Shown piece by piece: positions 49,958 to 57,757 of a stretch of DNA of 64,000 nt (the stretch's first letter is position 1; every line of letters starts with the position of its first letter). This stretch comes from Mesorhizobium loti (GTDB lineage Bacteria > Pseudomonadota > Alphaproteobacteria > Rhizobiales > Rhizobiaceae): assembly GCA_014189435.1 (NCBI GenBank), contig CP050293.1, positions 4,407,001 through 4,471,000 on the forward strand, written 5' to 3'. The notes beneath the pieces are model-generated. The model saw only the letters and a program-made list of their open reading frames with translations, was not told the origin of the DNA and did not search any database. A program made the translations under genes and the position numbers.

Positions 49958-51064
49958 CTAACTCTGTTGCTCTTCCTCCCTGGCCGACACCGGGAGCCCA
50001 TCGGGGCTTCCTGTGCCGGTATGCGCTATCGAACGTCCTGACGGACGGCCGTGTGGCGGCGCCACCGAATTGCGTATGACGAGTTCGACGCCGACCCGTT
50101 CGGTCGCCGTTTCGGATTTCCGACCGGCGATGAAATCGAGCAGCATGTTGACGCCGCGCGTGCCGAACTCGGCCGCCGACTGACGCACCGTGGTCAGCGC
50201 CGGCGCGAGCAGATCCGCATTGTGGATATCGTCGAAGCTGACGAGCGAAACATCGTCTGGAATGCGGATGCCAGCCTGCCGTGCGGCCCGCATGGCGCCG
50301 GTGGCCAGCATGTCGCCGAAGGTGAAGATCGCGGTGGGCGGCTCGTTCTGTTCCAGAAGGTCGAGAAACGCGATCGAGGCCGGCGCCTCCTCGTACTCGC
50401 AGAACCTCAGCAGTGCGGGATCGGCATGAAGACCGACCTCGCCAAGCGCCTGCGTGAAGCCGTCGAGACGTTCGGTGGTGCTGAGAAGTCCCCTCGGCCC
50501 TCCGATAGCGGCAATGCAGGTGTGGCCGCGCGCTATCAGATGGCGTGTCGCCAGGAGACCGCCATGGACGTTGTCGGCGAACAGTCGCGGCGCCTTCGCG
50601 CCGGGCACGTCCTCATCGAGAAGCACGATTTTTCCGGTCTCGTTGATCCGCCGCAAAAGCCGCCCGTCATCATGATGGTTGGTGAGAAGCAGGATGCCGT
50701 CGACCTGCCGGTCTTCGATCCGCGACAGGAAGGAGACTTCCTTCTCCACCAGATTCCGGCTGTTGAACATCAGGAGATTGTAGCCATGCCTGGCGGCCTC
50801 GGCCTCCGACGCGCTGGCGATCTCGGCAAACAGCGGATAGGCGATGTCGGCGGTGATGAGGCCGAGTGTCTCGCTCTTGCCGCTGCTGAGCCTGCGGGCG
50901 ATCGCGTTGGGACGGTAGCCTAGGCGCTCGGCCGCCTGCCGGATGCGGCTCGCCGTCGGCTCCGGCAGGTTGATCTGCCCGTTGAGATGACGGGAAACGG
51001 ACGTGACAGACACGCCGGCTGCCCGGGCAACATCGCGAATGGTGATTTTCAATCTTCCCGACAA
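49958..51064 (-). CDS. LacI-family transcriptional regulator
   Basis: A regulator of about 368 residues: N-terminal LacI helix-turn-helix (ITIRDVARAAGVSVTSVSRHLNG) with hinge YRPNAIARRLSSG, then the sugar-binding-protein-like effector domain (SETLGLITADIAYPLFAEIA; LVSFDDIHNADLLAPALTTVRQ). A TTG at 51064 is selected because GGGAG lies 9 nt before it; TTG codons at 51073 and 51052 are alternatives. It is the first gene of the polyamine-type importer operon and has an AAACCGGTTT palindrome over its promoter, so it probably represses itself and the whole operon until the ligand is present. Confidence 0.88.
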   Translation of the reverse strand: MSGRLKITIRDVARAAGVSVTSVSRHLNGQINLPEPTASRIRQAAERLGYRPNAIARRLSSGKSETLGLITADIAYPLFAEIASASEAEAARHGYNLLMFNSRNLVEKEVSFLSRIEDRQVDGILLLTNHHDDGRLLRRINETGKIVLLDEDVPGAKAPRLFADNVHGGLLATRHLIARGHTCIAAIGGPRGLLSTTERLDGFTQALGEVGLHADPALLRFCEYEEAPASIAFLDLLEQNEPPTAIFTFGDMLATGAMRAARQAGIRIPDDVSLVSFDDIHNADLLAPALTTVRQSAAEFGTRGVNMLLDFIAGRKSETATERVGVELVIRNSVAPPHGRPSGRSIAHTGTGSPDGLPVSAREEEQQS

Positions 51065-51107
51065 GCGGCCCAACTCCCGCGAGACATGTGCAGACAGCCG
51101 GCTCAGT

Positions 51108-51117
51108 AAACCGGTTT
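51108..51117. promoter_or_regulatory. LacI-type operator AAACCGGTTT
   Basis: A perfect 10-bp palindrome with central CG, in context ATGAAACCGGTTTACTG on the coding strand, 44-53 bp upstream of the LacI start. LacI-family operators typically have this form with a central CpG. Only 31 bp separate LacI and the binding-protein gene and contain no second site, so a single operator probably controls the operon. Confidence 0.6.
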
Positions 51118-51182
51118 CATAAACGGCCCAAAAAAATCACGCGCGCCTTCCGCGACCGAGCAGGAGCGCATGACGGCGGCGC

Positions 51183-51896
51183 TCACGGGAGGTCTCCGGT
51201 TCGGAAGAATTCCTGATGCTCGCGCTTCAAGCTCAACTGATCGAAATCGGCATTTCGGATGTGCGCCGCCATGAGTTGTGCGGCCTCGGCCATATTGCCG
51301 GCCCGGACCTCGTCGAAAATGGCACGGTGCTCGGCGATGATCGAGCGGATGTGATCCGGCTTCATGCCGATCAGGAACTGGACGCGCATCATGTCGGCCG
51401 AAACGTGCTGGCAGGCAGTCCACGCCCGAGGATGCGCGAAAGCGCCAAGCAGGCCTGCATGGAAGGCCATGTCGGCGCGGTGCAGGGCACCCATGTCATC
51501 GCCGTGGACGAGGCGCTCCTGCGCTCGAAGCAAGAACTCGACCTCGTCCAGCAAGGCTGGATCGGGCCTGACGCCGCTGCTGGCAATGACGGCGCTTTCA
51601 AGCGTGGAGCGGATGAACACCGCCTCGCGGACGCGCGCCATGTCGATCAGCGAGACACGGGTGCCGGTCTGGGGCGAGATCTCGATCAGGCCCTCGTCGA
51701 AAAGCCGAGTGAACGCCTCATGCACAGGGGTGCGGCTGATGCCAAGCGACTGAGCGACATCTGTTTCCGAAAAATTGGCACCGGGCGCGACACGCGCGGT
51801 GATGATGGCCTCGCGCAACTCGACATAGGCCTTTGACGAGATCGTGTTTCGACGCTCGTTCTGATCCGCCAAGAGAGGGGTGCTTAACTTCAGCAT
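51183..51896 (-). CDS. GntR-family transcriptional regulator, FadR subfamily
   Basis: A 237-residue regulator: winged helix (ARVAPGANFSETDVAQSLGISRTPVHEAFTRLFDEGLI, about residues 30-66) and an FCD ligand domain (about 85-215) with metal-binding HRADMAFHAGLL, EHRAIFDEV and AHIRNADFD. The ATG at 51896 is the natural start; a longer in-frame extension contains the palindromic site described separately. It is the last gene of a three-gene minus-strand group with the hydroxyacid dehydrogenase and aldolase and likely regulates them. Confidence 0.87.
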   Translation of the reverse strand: MLKLSTPLLADQNERRNTISSKAYVELREAIITARVAPGANFSETDVAQSLGISRTPVHEAFTRLFDEGLIEISPQTGTRVSLIDMARVREAVFIRSTLESAVIASSGVRPDPALLDEVEFLLRAQERLVHGDDMGALHRADMAFHAGLLGAFAHPRAWTACQHVSADMMRVQFLIGMKPDHIRSIIAEHRAIFDEVRAGNMAEAAQLMAAHIRNADFDQLSLKREHQEFFRTGDLP

Positions 51897-51901
51897 GGCG
51901 G

Positions 51902-51921
51902 TATGCTGGCATGCAGGCATA
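51902..51921. promoter_or_regulatory. Imperfect palindrome upstream of GntR, site 1 (contains CCTGCATGC)
   Basis: On the minus strand the sequence reads TATGCCTGCATGCCAGCATA, symmetric at 16 of 20 positions, a few bases before the GntR start codon. It shares CCTGCATGC and flanking A/T positions with site 2 before the aldolase gene. This suggests autoregulation plus control of the aldolase promoter by the GntR protein. Confidence 0.45.
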
Positions 51922-51969
51922 TTTCGAGTCAAGCGCATTCGCTGTGCAGTTGCGCGATCAGCTCAATTT

Positions 51970-52905
51970 TCAGTCAGCTTCCCCAGACCGCACCAAACCC
52001 GGAAGCCTGCGACCCCGTTCGAGTGCGGCAACGACGGCGGCAATGGACGCCGCAGCGCCCTGCGGCGTCGGCAGGCCGGCGCGATGAGGCGTCAGCCGGA
52101 TCCGTTCGTGCCGCCAGAACCAGTGCTCGGGCGGCAGAGGCTCGACGGAAAAGACGTCCAGCCACGCAGCGCCGAGCCAACCCCGATCGAGCGCGGCGCG
52201 TAGCGCCTCCTCATCGAGGTGATCGCCACGGCCGAGATTGACGACATAGGCGCCGGGCGAGAGACGGGAAAACAGCCGGTCCGACAATATGCCTTTTGTT
52301 TCGGGCCTGGAGGGCAGGAGATTGACCACGACGTCAGCGCCGTCGATGCAGGGGCCGAGCCCGTCGTCGCCATGCAGACAAGCGACGCCTTCGATCCGAC
52401 GGGGGTTTCTCGACCAGGCGGACACCTGGAAGCCGGCGGCCGAAAGCCCTTGCGCGACATGCAGACCGAGCGGACCCAGTCCAAGGACAGCCGTCCGCAG
52501 CGACCCGCGTGTCCGGTTCTGACGATCGGGCGGGCGCCACAGGCGGGCATGCTGGTCCGCTTTGGTGGCGACGTCGTCATGCAGGCGCGCGAAGACCGCA
52601 TGCATCGCATAGTCCAGCAACTGCTCGGCCTGGCCTTGATCCTGCAGGCGCGCGATCGGGAGATCGGCCGGAATGCGGGTATCCTCGAGAAGCTGGTCCG
52701 TTCCCGCGCCGAAACAGAAGATGGCACGCAGCGACCGCGGCAGCGCAATCATCTCCTTCGGCAGATGCCAGGCAACCAAAAGATCGTATTCGGCGCCGTC
52801 CGCCAGGTCTGGCCAGCGGACGAAGTCCGCCGACGGAAGGGCCGCGCGCAGGGCGCGCTCGAAGGTGTCGCTGTAGGCTAGCGGATCGGCAATGACGATC
52901 CGCAT
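51970..52905 (-). CDS. D-2-hydroxyacid dehydrogenase (glyoxylate/hydroxypyruvate reductase A-like)
   Basis: A 311-residue NAD(P)-dependent enzyme. The Rossmann segment is TAVLGLGPLGLHVAQGL (GxGxxG, near residue 140). Catalytic residues are visible as Arg in VVNLGRGDHLDEEAL, Glu in DVFSVEPLP and His in IRLTPHRAG. Length and the LPSRPETKGIL block match the GhrA subgroup, which reduces glyoxylate or hydroxypyruvate. It starts 3 nt after the aldolase gene ends, so the two act together: an aldolase product such as an aldehyde or 2-oxo acid could be reduced here. Confidence 0.88.
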   Translation of the reverse strand: MRIVIADPLAYSDTFERALRAALPSADFVRWPDLADGAEYDLLVAWHLPKEMIALPRSLRAIFCFGAGTDQLLEDTRIPADLPIARLQDQGQAEQLLDYAMHAVFARLHDDVATKADQHARLWRPPDRQNRTRGSLRTAVLGLGPLGLHVAQGLSAAGFQVSAWSRNPRRIEGVACLHGDDGLGPCIDGADVVVNLLPSRPETKGILSDRLFSRLSPGAYVVNLGRGDHLDEEALRAALDRGWLGAAWLDVFSVEPLPPEHWFWRHERIRLTPHRAGLPTPQGAAASIAAVVAALERGRRLPGLVRSGEAD

Positions 52906-52908
52906 GGC

Positions 52909-53631
52909 TCAATGCCCGTCGATGGGCATTCCGGCAAGCCGGCGCAGCGCCAGCCATTCCAGTTCCGCGGCGCCGTCCGGATCGGCCTCATACTGCCTGG
53001 CGGTGCGCTCGCACACTTCCTTGCTCGGCAGGTGGATGGGACGCCCGCTGCCCAAGGCGGAAAGCTGGATGCGACACGCCTGCTCGAGGTTGTACATCAG
53101 GGAAAATGCCTCCCCGATGGAGCGCCCGACGGTCAGCAGCCCGTGGTTTCTCAGGATCATGGCACGATTGGCGCCGAGATCGGCGACCAGACGCTCCTGC
53201 TCGCCGGGATCGAGCGCGATGCCCTCGAACTCGTGATAGCCGACTTGTCCGTAGAAGAGCAGCGATGTCTGGTTGAGCGGCAGAAGTCCTTCCTCGAGGC
53301 AGCTGACCGCAACGCCGGCGGCGGTATGCGTATGCATGACGCAGACCGCATCCGGGCGCGCTGCGTGGACCGCGGTGTGAATGACGATACCCGCCGTGTT
53401 GATCGGCACCTGCCCGCCACGCATCTGCTGGCCATGGTGATCGATCACCGCCAGCGATTGTGGCGTCACCTCTCGAAAAAGATCGCCGTAACGATTGATC
53501 AGCAGGAGTTCCGGCTCTTCCGGCAGACGCGCGGATATGTGCGTGTGGATGATGTCGTCCATTCCGAACCGGGCGATCAGCCGATAAGCCGCCGCCAAAT
53601 CCTCGCGCATAGCCATTTCAGCAGTCGACAT
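52909..53631 (-). CDS. Class II aldolase/adducin-family protein
   Basis: A 240-residue class II aldolase-fold protein with zinc-binding His motifs IIHTHISARLPEE and VMHTHTAAGVAVS, the FYGQVGYHEFEGIA block and late ILRNHGLLTVGRSIGEAF supplying the third His. The family includes fuculose-phosphate aldolase, ribulose-phosphate epimerase and decarboxylase-like enzymes, so reaction type is uncertain. First gene of the small operon; a CTGCATGCAG palindrome lies about 50 bp upstream of its ATG. Confidence 0.87.
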   Translation of the reverse strand: MSTAEMAMREDLAAAYRLIARFGMDDIIHTHISARLPEEPELLLINRYGDLFREVTPQSLAVIDHHGQQMRGGQVPINTAGIVIHTAVHAARPDAVCVMHTHTAAGVAVSCLEEGLLPLNQTSLLFYGQVGYHEFEGIALDPGEQERLVADLGANRAMILRNHGLLTVGRSIGEAFSLMYNLEQACRIQLSALGSGRPIHLPSKEVCERTARQYEADPDGAAELEWLALRRLAGMPIDGH

Positions 53632-53673
53632 CGTACCGGTCCGTCCTTCCTGTTGATGACTGTCGCATACTTG

Positions 53674-53692
53674 AATACCTGCATGCAGTCAA
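53674..53692. promoter_or_regulatory. Palindrome CTGCATGCAG upstream of the aldolase gene, site 2
   Basis: AATACCTGCATGCAGTCAA contains a perfect 10-bp palindrome and the CCTGCATGC word shared with the site before the GntR gene. It lies 43-61 bp upstream of the aldolase ATG, where an operator would overlap the promoter. Confidence 0.45.
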
Positions 53693-54024
53693 CAAACCGG
53701 GCGGGCCGGCAGCCGGAACAAGGGAAAAACGGGCGGGAAGCGGCTTTTCGTTCCGGTACCCCCCATGCCCGCCGAGATCCGCGACGCGGCGACCGGCACC
53801 GAGACGATGACCAGATCGGCATCGCGGACGGCCTCTTTCACATCCGTGGTGTATGAGGAGCCGAGGCCGAGCTCCCTCGCCCGTGCCAGCGTTGCGGCAC
53901 TGCGCGCCGAGATGGCGACGTGACGGGCCGAACCCTCGCGGCGAATGACGCGGGCCAGCGACGAGCCGATCAGGCCGACGCCAACCAGCGCGATCTTTTC
54001 GAACGGGGACATGGACTTCAGCAT
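53689..54024 (-). pseudogene. Truncated prephenate/arogenate dehydrogenase (TyrA/TyrC) remnant
   Basis: The frame gives 111 residues. The first 85 or so are typical of rhizobial cyclohexadienyl dehydrogenases: an NAD fold FEKIALVGVGLIGSSLARVIRR, AISARSAATLARARELGLGSSYTTD and DADLVIVSVPV. After SVPVAAS, where the conserved GASG/AEI segment should follow, the sequence becomes unrelated and ends, so some 200 residues are lost, including the catalytic domain. It is thus almost certainly a broken fragment, probably from a recombination or deletion between about 53760 and 53780. No intact partner is in this window. Confidence 0.7.
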
Positions 54025-54320
54025 TCGAGCAATTCGACGCGCGCGGCAGCAACCCCGCTTGCCCTGATCCGCGCGTACGGTCATGCCTTGGGAAAGCACT
54101 GATATGCCGCTGGCCCAGACGCCGCCGACACCGATCTTCGAACAGGTCCAACTCTCGACCGCTCCCGGCAACAACTATCAGCGATGCGGCGATCCGCGTG
54201 GAATCGCACCGACCTCGGGCACCCCCTACCCCTCGTTCTCCTGAAGATAACTTTCGAACAGCGGGACGCCGGGGTGCGTGCCCTCCTTTGGGGTAAAGCG
54301 TCTGTCTGACGGGCCGGCGG
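54025..54320. other. Noncoding or degraded region next to the TyrA remnant
   Basis: These 296 bp lie between the TyrA fragment start and the end of the LysR gene. I see no gene with start, RBS and family similarity. A minus-strand frame ending at about 54222 with a protein-like tail has no start and overlaps LysR, so it may be decayed DNA. Together with the truncated fragment the region looks like a recombination scar. Confidence 0.4.
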
Positions 54321-55226
54321 CTAGCCGCCGCCGCCCATGGTCACGGACATAAAGGCGCGGAAGGCGGCAGCCGCCGGGTCGATTGGTCTGTCACGCGACC
54401 AGGCCAGGCCGACATCCATACTGGGGATCGGCTCGACAAGCCTGCGCACTTCGATACGCTGCCCCTCCAAGGACCAGGGTCGGTAAACCATGTCGGACAA
54501 GACAGTGACTCCCATGCCGGCAGCCACGAGCGAGCGCACGGCCTCGACCGAACTGGTGGTAAGGACTGGGCGGAGCGTAAGCCCCGCGGCATCCCAGTAA
54601 CGGGCGGCCGTCGTGCGCGCCTCGTCCACCGTCAGCATGACATAGTCTTCCGCCGCCACGTCGGCGAGGCTGATTTCCTGCCGCGCGAGCAGATGATGGT
54701 CAGCTGAAAGCCAGAGCCGGCGGTTCGACCGCATCAAGACCTCTTGCGCCAATTCCTCGGTGTGCGCCAGGTTGGACACCAGCATCACAGCCATGTCGAT
54801 CTCCCCGCACATCAAGCCGCTTTCGAGAGCGTCTCGGGGCAATTCCAGCACCTCGACCTCGATCTGGGGATAGGTCTTTCGGAACCGCGCGTAGTGACGG
54901 GACATGTAGTAGCCGACGACGGTGTAGGTCATGCCTAGCCGCAGCTTGCCCGCCAGGCCCTTCCTGTCGCGCAATGGGCTTCGGACAGCGGCTGCGACGG
55001 CCCCGGTGATAACACGCGCATGCTCAAGAAACCGCGCGCCCTCCATCGTCAATCTTACGCCAGCGTGGTTACGCTCCAAAAGCCGTACGCCCAGATCAGC
55101 CTCCAGCGTCTTTATCGCCGCGGTGACCGCCGATTGTGAGATGTTGAGTTCCACCGCGGCATGACTGACCTGTCCGCTCTCGGCGGTCGCGATGAAATAA
55201 TCGAGCTGTTTCAAGGTGATGGTCAT
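54321..55226 (-). CDS. LysR-family transcriptional regulator
   Basis: A 301-residue LysR protein: winged helix at residues 1-60 (LDYFIATAESGQVSHAAVELNISQSAVTAAIKTLE) and an effector domain with GKLRLGMTYTVVGYYMSRHYARFRKTYP and VEAVRSLVAAGMGVTVLSDMVYRPW. That last block is common in regulators of amide, nitrile or aromatic catabolism. It diverges from the LamB/YcsF gene with 135 bp between, containing a TTGAT-N6-ATCAA site, and so is the probable activator of the biotin carboxylase operon. Confidence 0.9.
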   Translation of the reverse strand: MTITLKQLDYFIATAESGQVSHAAVELNISQSAVTAAIKTLEADLGVRLLERNHAGVRLTMEGARFLEHARVITGAVAAAVRSPLRDRKGLAGKLRLGMTYTVVGYYMSRHYARFRKTYPQIEVEVLELPRDALESGLMCGEIDMAVMLVSNLAHTEELAQEVLMRSNRRLWLSADHHLLARQEISLADVAAEDYVMLTVDEARTTAARYWDAAGLTLRPVLTTSSVEAVRSLVAAGMGVTVLSDMVYRPWSLEGQRIEVRRLVEPIPSMDVGLAWSRDRPIDPAAAAFRAFMSVTMGGGG

Positions 55227-55260
55227 GGTGCACTCCGGCCCAGGCCCATTATCTGTTTTT

Positions 55261-55276
55261 TTGATATCACAATCAA
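55261..55276. promoter_or_regulatory. Candidate LysR site TTGAT-N6-ATCAA
   Basis: A perfect 5-bp interrupted dyad in an AT-rich stretch, 35 bp from the LysR start and about 85 bp upstream of the LamB/YcsF gene. Position and symmetry are those of LysR-type recognition sites. Short arms make it a tentative call. Confidence 0.4.
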
Positions 55277-55361
55277 TAAACTACTATTTCACAAATGCCC
55301 GCGCATGCGCAAAAAATGCTGCAACGCCGCAAAGACGGCAGCTTCGAGGGGTAACAATGCG

Positions 55362-56084
55362 ATGGCGGTGACGCTAAACTGCGACATGGGCGAAAGCTTT
55401 GGCCTTTACAAGGTTGGCGACGATGTGGGCATGATGCCGATCATCGACGTTGCCAATGTCGCCTGTGGTTTTCACGCCTCCGATCCGGATCACATGCACA
55501 CCGCCGTCCGCAGTGCCAAGGCGAATGGCGTAAAGATCGGCGCCCATCCGGGCTTGCCGGATATTCAGGGTTTCGGCCGGCGCGAGATGCGGATGACCCG
55601 CGACGAAGTCAGGAACACCATCATTTACCAGGTGGGAGCGCTTGCCGGCTTCCTCAAGGCCGAGGGTGTGGAACTCCACCATATCAAGCCGCATGGCAGC
55701 CTTTACTTCATGGCCATGCAGCAGGAGGCAGTCGCCCATGGCGTGTGCGACGCGGCAGAGATCTTCGGCGTCCCCCTCTTCGGCATGACGGGCACCCTGC
55801 ACGAGAAGATCTATCAAGAGCGCGGCATCCCATTCGTCGCCGAGTTCTACGCCGATCTCGACTACGACGCCTCCGGCAAGCTGATCCTGACACGCGTTCA
55901 TGACGCCAAGGACCCCGCGGAGATGGCCGAGCGTTGCGTGCGCGCCATCAGCAAGCGCGAGGGCACGGCAGAGGACGGCAGTTTCTTCCCTGTACGATGC
56001 GAAACCATTTGCGTGCATTCCGATACGCCGAACGCCATCGAAATCGCCAGGGCTGTGCGCACCGCAATCGCCCCTTGGCACTGA
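55362..56084 (+). CDS. LamB/YcsF-family protein (5-oxoprolinase subunit A-like)
   Basis: A 240-residue protein from the ATG at 55362 (GAGGGG upstream). Family-defining segments: LNCDMGESFG (D8, E11), NVACGFHASDP, KIGAHPGLPDIQGFGRREM and HIKPHGSLYF. In PxpABC this family is the A subunit acting with PxpB/PxpC to open 5-oxoproline at the cost of ATP. Here it is followed by a biotin carrier and biotin carboxylase, absent from the standard pxp operon, so it may instead hydrolyse a carboxylated amide or lactam. The first gene of the operon. Confidence 0.87.
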   Translation: MAVTLNCDMGESFGLYKVGDDVGMMPIIDVANVACGFHASDPDHMHTAVRSAKANGVKIGAHPGLPDIQGFGRREMRMTRDEVRNTIIYQVGALAGFLKAEGVELHHIKPHGSLYFMAMQQEAVAHGVCDAAEIFGVPLFGMTGTLHEKIYQERGIPFVAEFYADLDYDASGKLILTRVHDAKDPAEMAERCVRAISKREGTAEDGSFFPVRCETICVHSDTPNAIEIARAVRTAIAPWH

Positions 56085-56150
56085 AGCCGACCGAACCACC
56101 CGCGCGGGCGGTTCCAAATTAGCTTGTCTGCAGTTTTCCGGAGCTCTTTT

Positions 56151-56384
56151 ATGGCCCAGATTCTTTCGCCTCTTCCCGGCACTTTTTATCGCAGCGCTTC
56201 GCCAGACCAGCCGCCCTACAAGGTGGATGGCGACGCAGTCTCCGCCGGAGACGTAATCGGCCTCATCGAAGTGATGAAGTCGTTCCACGAAGTGAGAGCC
56301 GAGACGGCCGGTACGAACATCCGCTTCATTGCCGACAATGAGGAACCCATCATGGCCGGCGCACCTCTTGCGGATCTCGACTGA
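56151..56384 (+). CDS. Biotin carboxyl carrier protein (biotinyl/lipoyl domain)
   Basis: A 77-residue stand-alone biotinyl domain. The biotin-accepting lysine is K43 in LIEVMKSFHEV, the EVMK variant of the usual AMKM. It begins SPLPGTFYRSASPDQPPY, as in BCCP domains, but lacks the long N-terminal linker of AccB. GGAG lies about 7 nt before the ATG at 56151. Its stop overlaps the biotin carboxylase start (TGATG). It shuttles carboxybiotin between the carboxylase and the carboxyltransferase subunits. Confidence 0.9.
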   Translation: MAQILSPLPGTFYRSASPDQPPYKVDGDAVSAGDVIGLIEVMKSFHEVRAETAGTNIRFIADNEEPIMAGAPLADLD

Positions 56385-57748
56385 TGCTGAAAAAGCTTCT
56401 GGTTGCCAACCGGGGCGAGATAGCGGTCAGGATCATCCGGGCCGCACAAGATCTGGGCATCGCCACCGTGGCCGTGTACTCAGCCGCGGACGCAGGGTCG
56501 CTCCACGTCCAGCTTGCGGACGAAGCGGTCAACATCGGCCCACCAGCAGCAAAGAAGTCCTATCTCAACATCGAAGCAATTCTGAAGGCTGCCCGCGACA
56601 CCGGCTGTGACAGCGTTCATCCTGGCTATGGTTTCCTTGCCGAGAATGCCGCGTTTTCGGACGCGGTCACAGGCGCCGGATTGGTCTTCGTCGGCCCGTC
56701 GGGAGATGCGATCCGGATGATGGGAGACAAGGTCTCGGCGCGATCGGCCGCTGCCGCTGCGGGTGTCCCTGTGGTGCCAGGCTCGGCTGGCCGGGTCGAG
56801 GGCCTCGAGGCTGGTCGCGAGGTGCTGACCGAAACCGGTTTTCCGGTGATGATCAAGGCTGCGGCAGGCGGCGGCGGGCGGGGCATTCGCATTGCGAACT
56901 CGCTCACCGAATTCGAACAGGCCTTTCCTCAGGCCGAAGCAGAAGCTCTCGCCGCCTTTGGCGACGGTGGTCTCTATATGGAAAAGGTGATCGGCAAGGC
57001 CCGCCATATCGAGGTGCAGGTGCTGGCGGACGGAAGCGACGCCATCCACTGCTACGAGCGGGAGTGCTCGCTGCAGCGGCGACGTCAGAAGGTTTGGGAG
57101 GAGGCGCCGTCGCGCGCACTTTCCGACGGGCTGCGCGAGGAGCTCTGCGCTTCGGCGGTCGCTTTGGCCAAGGCGGTCAAATACTCTGGTGCCGGCACGG
57201 TAGAGTATCTTTATGATGATGAAGCCGACCGCTTTTACTTCATCGAGATGAATACCCGCATTCAGGTTGAGCACCCGGTCACCGAGGCGATCACCGGCAT
57301 CGACCTCGTTGCGGAGATGCTTCGCATCGCCGGTGGCGAGAAGCTGCGGTTCAGGCAGGGCGATGTCTCCGTCAAGGGGCATGCGATCGAAGTACGGCTC
57401 AATGCCGAAGACCCGGCGAAAGAGTTCGCTCCATTTCCCGGGCAGGTGGCCGAGCTTCGCATTCCCGGCGGTCCGGGCGTACGCTTCGATTCCATGCTCT
57501 ACCAAGGCTATCAAGTGCCGCCCTTCTATGACTCTCTGCTTGCCAAGCTGATCGTGCATGCAGAGACGCGCGAGGCGGCGATAGTCCGCCTGGTCCGCGC
57601 GCTCAACGAGTTGAAGATCGGCGGGCTCAAGACCACCAAGCCGCTGTTTCTTGCGCTCGCCGCCGATCCTGCGGTGCGGGCGGGAGACGTGCATACCCGC
57701 TGGCTGGAAGGCTGGCTCATCGAAAACGCCGCAGCATTGGCGGGCTAA
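56384..57748 (+). CDS. Biotin carboxylase subunit (AccC-like)
   Basis: A 454-residue ATP-grasp biotin carboxylase with KLLVANRGEIAVRIIRAAQDLGI at the start, the glycine-rich loop MIKAAAGGGGRGIRI, the substrate-binding HIEVQVLADG and CSLQRRRQKVWEEAPS, and the catalytic FIEMNTRIQVEHPVTE. It makes carboxybiotin from bicarbonate and ATP. Length equals AccC, but its neighbours are not the acetyl-CoA carboxyltransferases AccA/AccD, so it serves another substrate. Translationally coupled to the carrier gene by a 1-nt overlap. Confidence 0.93.
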   Translation: MLKKLLVANRGEIAVRIIRAAQDLGIATVAVYSAADAGSLHVQLADEAVNIGPPAAKKSYLNIEAILKAARDTGCDSVHPGYGFLAENAAFSDAVTGAGLVFVGPSGDAIRMMGDKVSARSAAAAAGVPVVPGSAGRVEGLEAGREVLTETGFPVMIKAAAGGGGRGIRIANSLTEFEQAFPQAEAEALAAFGDGGLYMEKVIGKARHIEVQVLADGSDAIHCYERECSLQRRRQKVWEEAPSRALSDGLREELCASAVALAKAVKYSGAGTVEYLYDDEADRFYFIEMNTRIQVEHPVTEAITGIDLVAEMLRIAGGEKLRFRQGDVSVKGHAIEVRLNAEDPAKEFAPFPGQVAELRIPGGPGVRFDSMLYQGYQVPPFYDSLLAKLIVHAETREAAIVRLVRALNELKIGGLKTTKPLFLALAADPAVRAGDVHTRWLEGWLIENAAALAG

Positions 57749-57757
57749 GGAGGACCG

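Noticed and set aside
54222..54311. Minus-strand frame with a protein-like C-terminal tail next to the LysR gene
   Set aside because: No start codon or RBS, it overlaps the LysR end in another frame, and I do not recognise the tail. Treated as possible decayed DNA only.
56151..57748. Calling the carrier and carboxylase the housekeeping acetyl-CoA carboxylase AccB/AccC
   Set aside because: The carrier lacks the AccB N-terminal part and uses EVMK instead of AMKM, and the carboxyltransferase partners are of the KipI/KipA type.
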